Source: Erigeron canadensis
Lineage: Eukaryota > Streptophyta > Magnoliopsida > Asterales > Asteraceae
Assembly: GCF_010389155.1 (NCBI RefSeq)
Contig: NC_057763.1
Coordinates: 41,460,645-41,524,644 of the forward strand
Length of the DNA: 64,000 bases
Reading direction: 5' to 3'
Position numbers and translations under genes: made by a program
The notes under the pieces: model-generated
What the model was told of the DNA's origin: nothing
Database searches by the model: none
What the model saw: only the letters and a program-made list of their open reading frames with translations
In this document: piece by piece, positions 61,461 through 64,000 of the stretch
Layout of the letters: each line of letters opens with the position of its first letter
How positions within the stretch are numbered: the stretch's first letter is position 1

Positions 61461-62740
61461 CATCAAGTAACTCAAGATGAAGTCCTATGAAGTTAGAAGA
61501 CACAAGGAGTCAATTTAAGAGCCGACCGAAGAAGAACGAACTGCAGCAGGACCAACCAGCGCCGCTGGCAGGCCCAACCAGCGCCGCTGGGCGGCCCAGT
61601 TCAGCAACTGACTTTCAGCTCTATTTAAGTCGAACTAACCCTCAAAACCCTAAGAGAGAGCCAATTCAGAAGCCCTAGCCGCCCACTATCAACCCTAGTT
61701 CGTAGTTGCAGATTTCCAGAAGGTTTTGGAGCTTCTAACGCCTTCCGATCTTCATCCGTGGTCTATATTTATCTTTTTATTTTACTTTCAGTTTGGTAAA
61801 CAATGTCTTTCATCTTTTCAGACTTTATTATTCCTTTAATAATGCTAGGCTAGTATGTTGAATACTTGTCTGGATCAATGTGATCATGTAGACGTTTATT
61901 GTTTTACTTTGTTTGTTGGAATATGTTGGAGTGTGTTTTACTGTTTATCGTAGATCCATGTTTATTAGTAATTCATATTGTTATAGGTTCTATATCCGAA
62001 TATATTAGTTTAATTCTGATGGTTGTCTACGATCATACACTAGGATTAATATGCTAGGATGGAAAACACTAGTTGGTCTATAACTAGATGTAAAAGGTGT
62101 TTCACTTGTAACCGATGGATCCAGAACCATAATAATTAGAATGAATTGAACATGATGCTTAACAATGTCAGACGCAATCCAGTGACTTGTAACCGAGCAC
62201 TGTGGTCACCGGAGAGAATTATTATCTGGTCATGGCTTAAGAGCCGGGTAACTAAAAGATGAACTAGTAACACAAACTTTAGGTCATTAATGCTTAAACA
62301 ATGAATCTAACGAGAATTTGTTTATAGGTTAGTGTGAGCCTAATGACAACACTAGTAATTAGGCAAAGTGAATCTAACGAGAATCTGAGCCGTGATTAAG
62401 TTTTCAACAGTCCAACAAATGGGTAGGATAGTATTTGGTCGTAGCATGAGATCGGAGATGCCAAACAAGTATTTTAATTTTATTACTCTTATTCTCTTTT
62501 TCAAACTATTTTCAGACTGAGCCTCTCGCTGAATAAGCGGTTGCGACTTTTATTTACTTTTTATTGCATTAGTATAACAGCAAATCGTGATAACCCCACA
62601 ACCGCTAGAATTACACGTATTATTAGATTAGGTAGTGCAAACGTCCTTGCGAATGATCCTGTAGCTTATCACTAGACTATACTGCACTGACGGGGTTCTC
62701 TGCTCGTAAGTGTTCGTGTGTTTTAAGATAGTTACTTGTA
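61461..62740 (+). mobile_element. Possible solo LTR or LTR fragment
   Basis: From about TGACATCAAGTAACTC (61461) to GTTACTTGTACAACA (about 62746), the segment has LTR-like properties: TG...CA limits, a GC-rich start with a duplicated CAACCAGCGCCGCTGG word (about 61555-61590), and then TATTTAAGTCG followed by CCCTAGCCG, which look like a promoter and leader. The end (CACTGACGGGGTTCTCTGCT, CGTAAGTG) resembles 3' parts of some plant Gypsy LTRs. No second copy or primer site is in the window, so the call is tentative. Confidence 0.35.
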
Positions 62741-62807
62741 CAACATTATTATAAATTTAAAAGCAGAAATAAAAACGAACATCACGGGGTTAAAAACAAT
62801 TCAAGGA

Positions 62808-63480
62808 AACTATTAATTTACATCGAATTTACACTACTTTTCCCAATCTATTATACCACTTTTTGTTCTATTATTATACCACAAGAAACTCATCGACCTA
62901 ACACAAAGGATGATTTTCCCAACATTAATTTCCGTCTCTGAGAACTTGTAGACTTGTAGTCGTTCCTTGCCTTCTATAAATTCCAACAGGCCACTATAAC
63001 GATCCCTTTAAAAATCTTTTTAGCTTTTTTTCCGAGGCCCAATTGGTTTATGGATAATTGTCAAGTCATTAATACAATTAACACCCCATGTTCGTACCTT
63101 GCACCAGCGGCTGATATGTTTCCAGATCTTCCTTGCAGTCTCGCATGTCACCAAGAGGTGATCAATTGCTTCAGGTTCTTTATTGCACAGTCCACATTAA
63201 ACATTTCCAAAACTGCAATTACGATTTTGCAAAGCCAACAACAGAGTGGGAAGCCGATGAAGACAGGCCCTCCACATGAAGATATTGCATTTCCTTGTCA
63301 CCCACTTTGACCATTTAAATACCATTCTGCCATTATAATATCGACTTGTACACGACATTTTATTTTCATACACACGTTTTAATAAACAACAAACAATTGT
63401 ATCCCCTGTTCGTATAAAGTTTCTGAAAGCAATGTTATGTCTCCCGAAGCAACGCCCAAGTACATAACTAGTTAGATACA
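62808..63480 (-). pseudogene. LINE ORF2 C-terminal fragment (zf-RVT)
   Basis: The minus strand encodes WSKWVTRKCNIFMWRACLHR, then LPTLLLALQNR and, after frameshifts, HLLVTCETARKIW. This is the zinc-binding reverse-transcriptase domain (zf-RVT) of plant LINEs, with its W-x-K-W-V-x-x-K-x-N-I-F-M-W-R core and C-H-L-C type residues. Further 3', WEKWCKFDVN near 62825 matches the usual end of ORF2. Upstream RT and endonuclease domains are missing from the window, and frameshifts and stops make it inactive. Confidence 0.75.
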
Positions 63481-64000
63481 AATGTTCGAATAATCGTCAG
63501 GATATTTTATACTTCTTACCGTTCAAATACAAAAAGGAAAAACCCTTGGGGACGAGGTCTATTTTTTAAATACATAAAAGATCTAAAACATCCAAGAATT
63601 ACCTCGAATAAGTTAAGCAACAACATTATCCCATAATCATCTATTTTCATAAATTATAACAAAATCTAACACAAGAACCTGGATATGAATGCTGCTTATA
63701 CATACATTTCAAACTTTTCAAAGTAACTTTATGACTATCTCATTTCATATACATCTCAATCATGAACCCGACATATATGTGTAACGTGTTTGGGCTCCGA
63801 CCAAAAGCTCAATTAGCTTAGCTGCAAAAGCAAGAAGATGACACTATATAAGGAACAAGGGCAGGAAAAAGAAAATTATATAAACTTATAAAGAGAAGAT
63901 TAAGTGCAGCTTGGATATTTAGTAAAGAAGCTATCAGATCAAGTAAATTTACACTCAACTTATAGGGTGTCATATGCATGTGCCTTTTGAAATTGATTAC
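63481..64000. other. No recognisable feature at right edge
   Basis: AT-rich sequence without ORFs. LINE similarity does not visibly continue. Confidence 0.5.

Noticed and set aside
1..64000. CRISPR array, prophage, operon or biosynthetic gene cluster
   Set aside because: All genes are intron-bearing or plant-type single-exon genes with separate promoters; no regularly spaced repeats of CRISPR type and no run of pathway enzymes.

Overview
The window looks like nuclear DNA of a flowering plant, most likely a eudicot. The evidence is an AT-rich sequence, many short GT-AG introns, plant-specific gene families and a dense load of small transposable elements. An Asteraceae origin is my guess; nothing in the window proves it. 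I see no sign of organellar, bacterial or viral DNA, no CRISPR array and no intact tRNA or rRNA gene.

Six genes can be reconstructed exon by exon. LPEAT2 (minus, 11452 to 6049, 14 exons) is a membrane-bound lysophospholipid acyltransferase with EF-hands. Phospholipase D beta (plus, 14100 to 18878, 10 coding exons) lies head-to-head with it, so a phospholipid-making and a phospholipid-cleaving enzyme share a 2.6 kb intergenic space. A single-exon P-class PPR protein (minus, 30431 to 27687) resembles Arabidopsis At5g65560. An ataxin-10 homologue (minus, 35598 to 33876) has two coding exons. A PDS5-like gene (plus, 40326 to 46042) joins a cohesin-regulator HEAT N-terminus to a C-terminal coiled-coil domain resembling PEARLI-4 proteins. 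A class I TCP transcription factor (plus, 46884 to 47717) is intronless.

Most of the rest is mobile DNA. 0 to 6 kb: a LINE tail, an 815 bp hAT-like element with 8 bp target duplications, a tRNA-derived SINE inside a duplicated segment, and a minisatellite. 20 to 26 kb: two Helitron-type hairpin termini in opposite orientation bracket 3.6 kb that holds a glycosyltransferase-92 fragment and two unidentified spliced exons. 36 to 38.5 kb: a short Helitron and a hAT element with a perfect 8 bp target duplication. 49.9 to 52.2 kb: three elements with inverted repeats. 52.5 to 58.6 kb: a Copia retrotransposon with near-identical 178 bp LTRs but a heavily decayed interior. 58.9 to 63.5 kb: SINE-like and hairpin elements, a possible LTR and LINE fragments.

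The observations most worth following are the PDS5/PEARLI-4 chimera with a decayed extra copy of its own exon 4 in an intron, the bracketed gene-fragment cluster at 20 to 23.7 kb, the Copia element that appears to have moved after its genes decayed, and a cluster of TCP-type sites directly downstream of the TCP gene.
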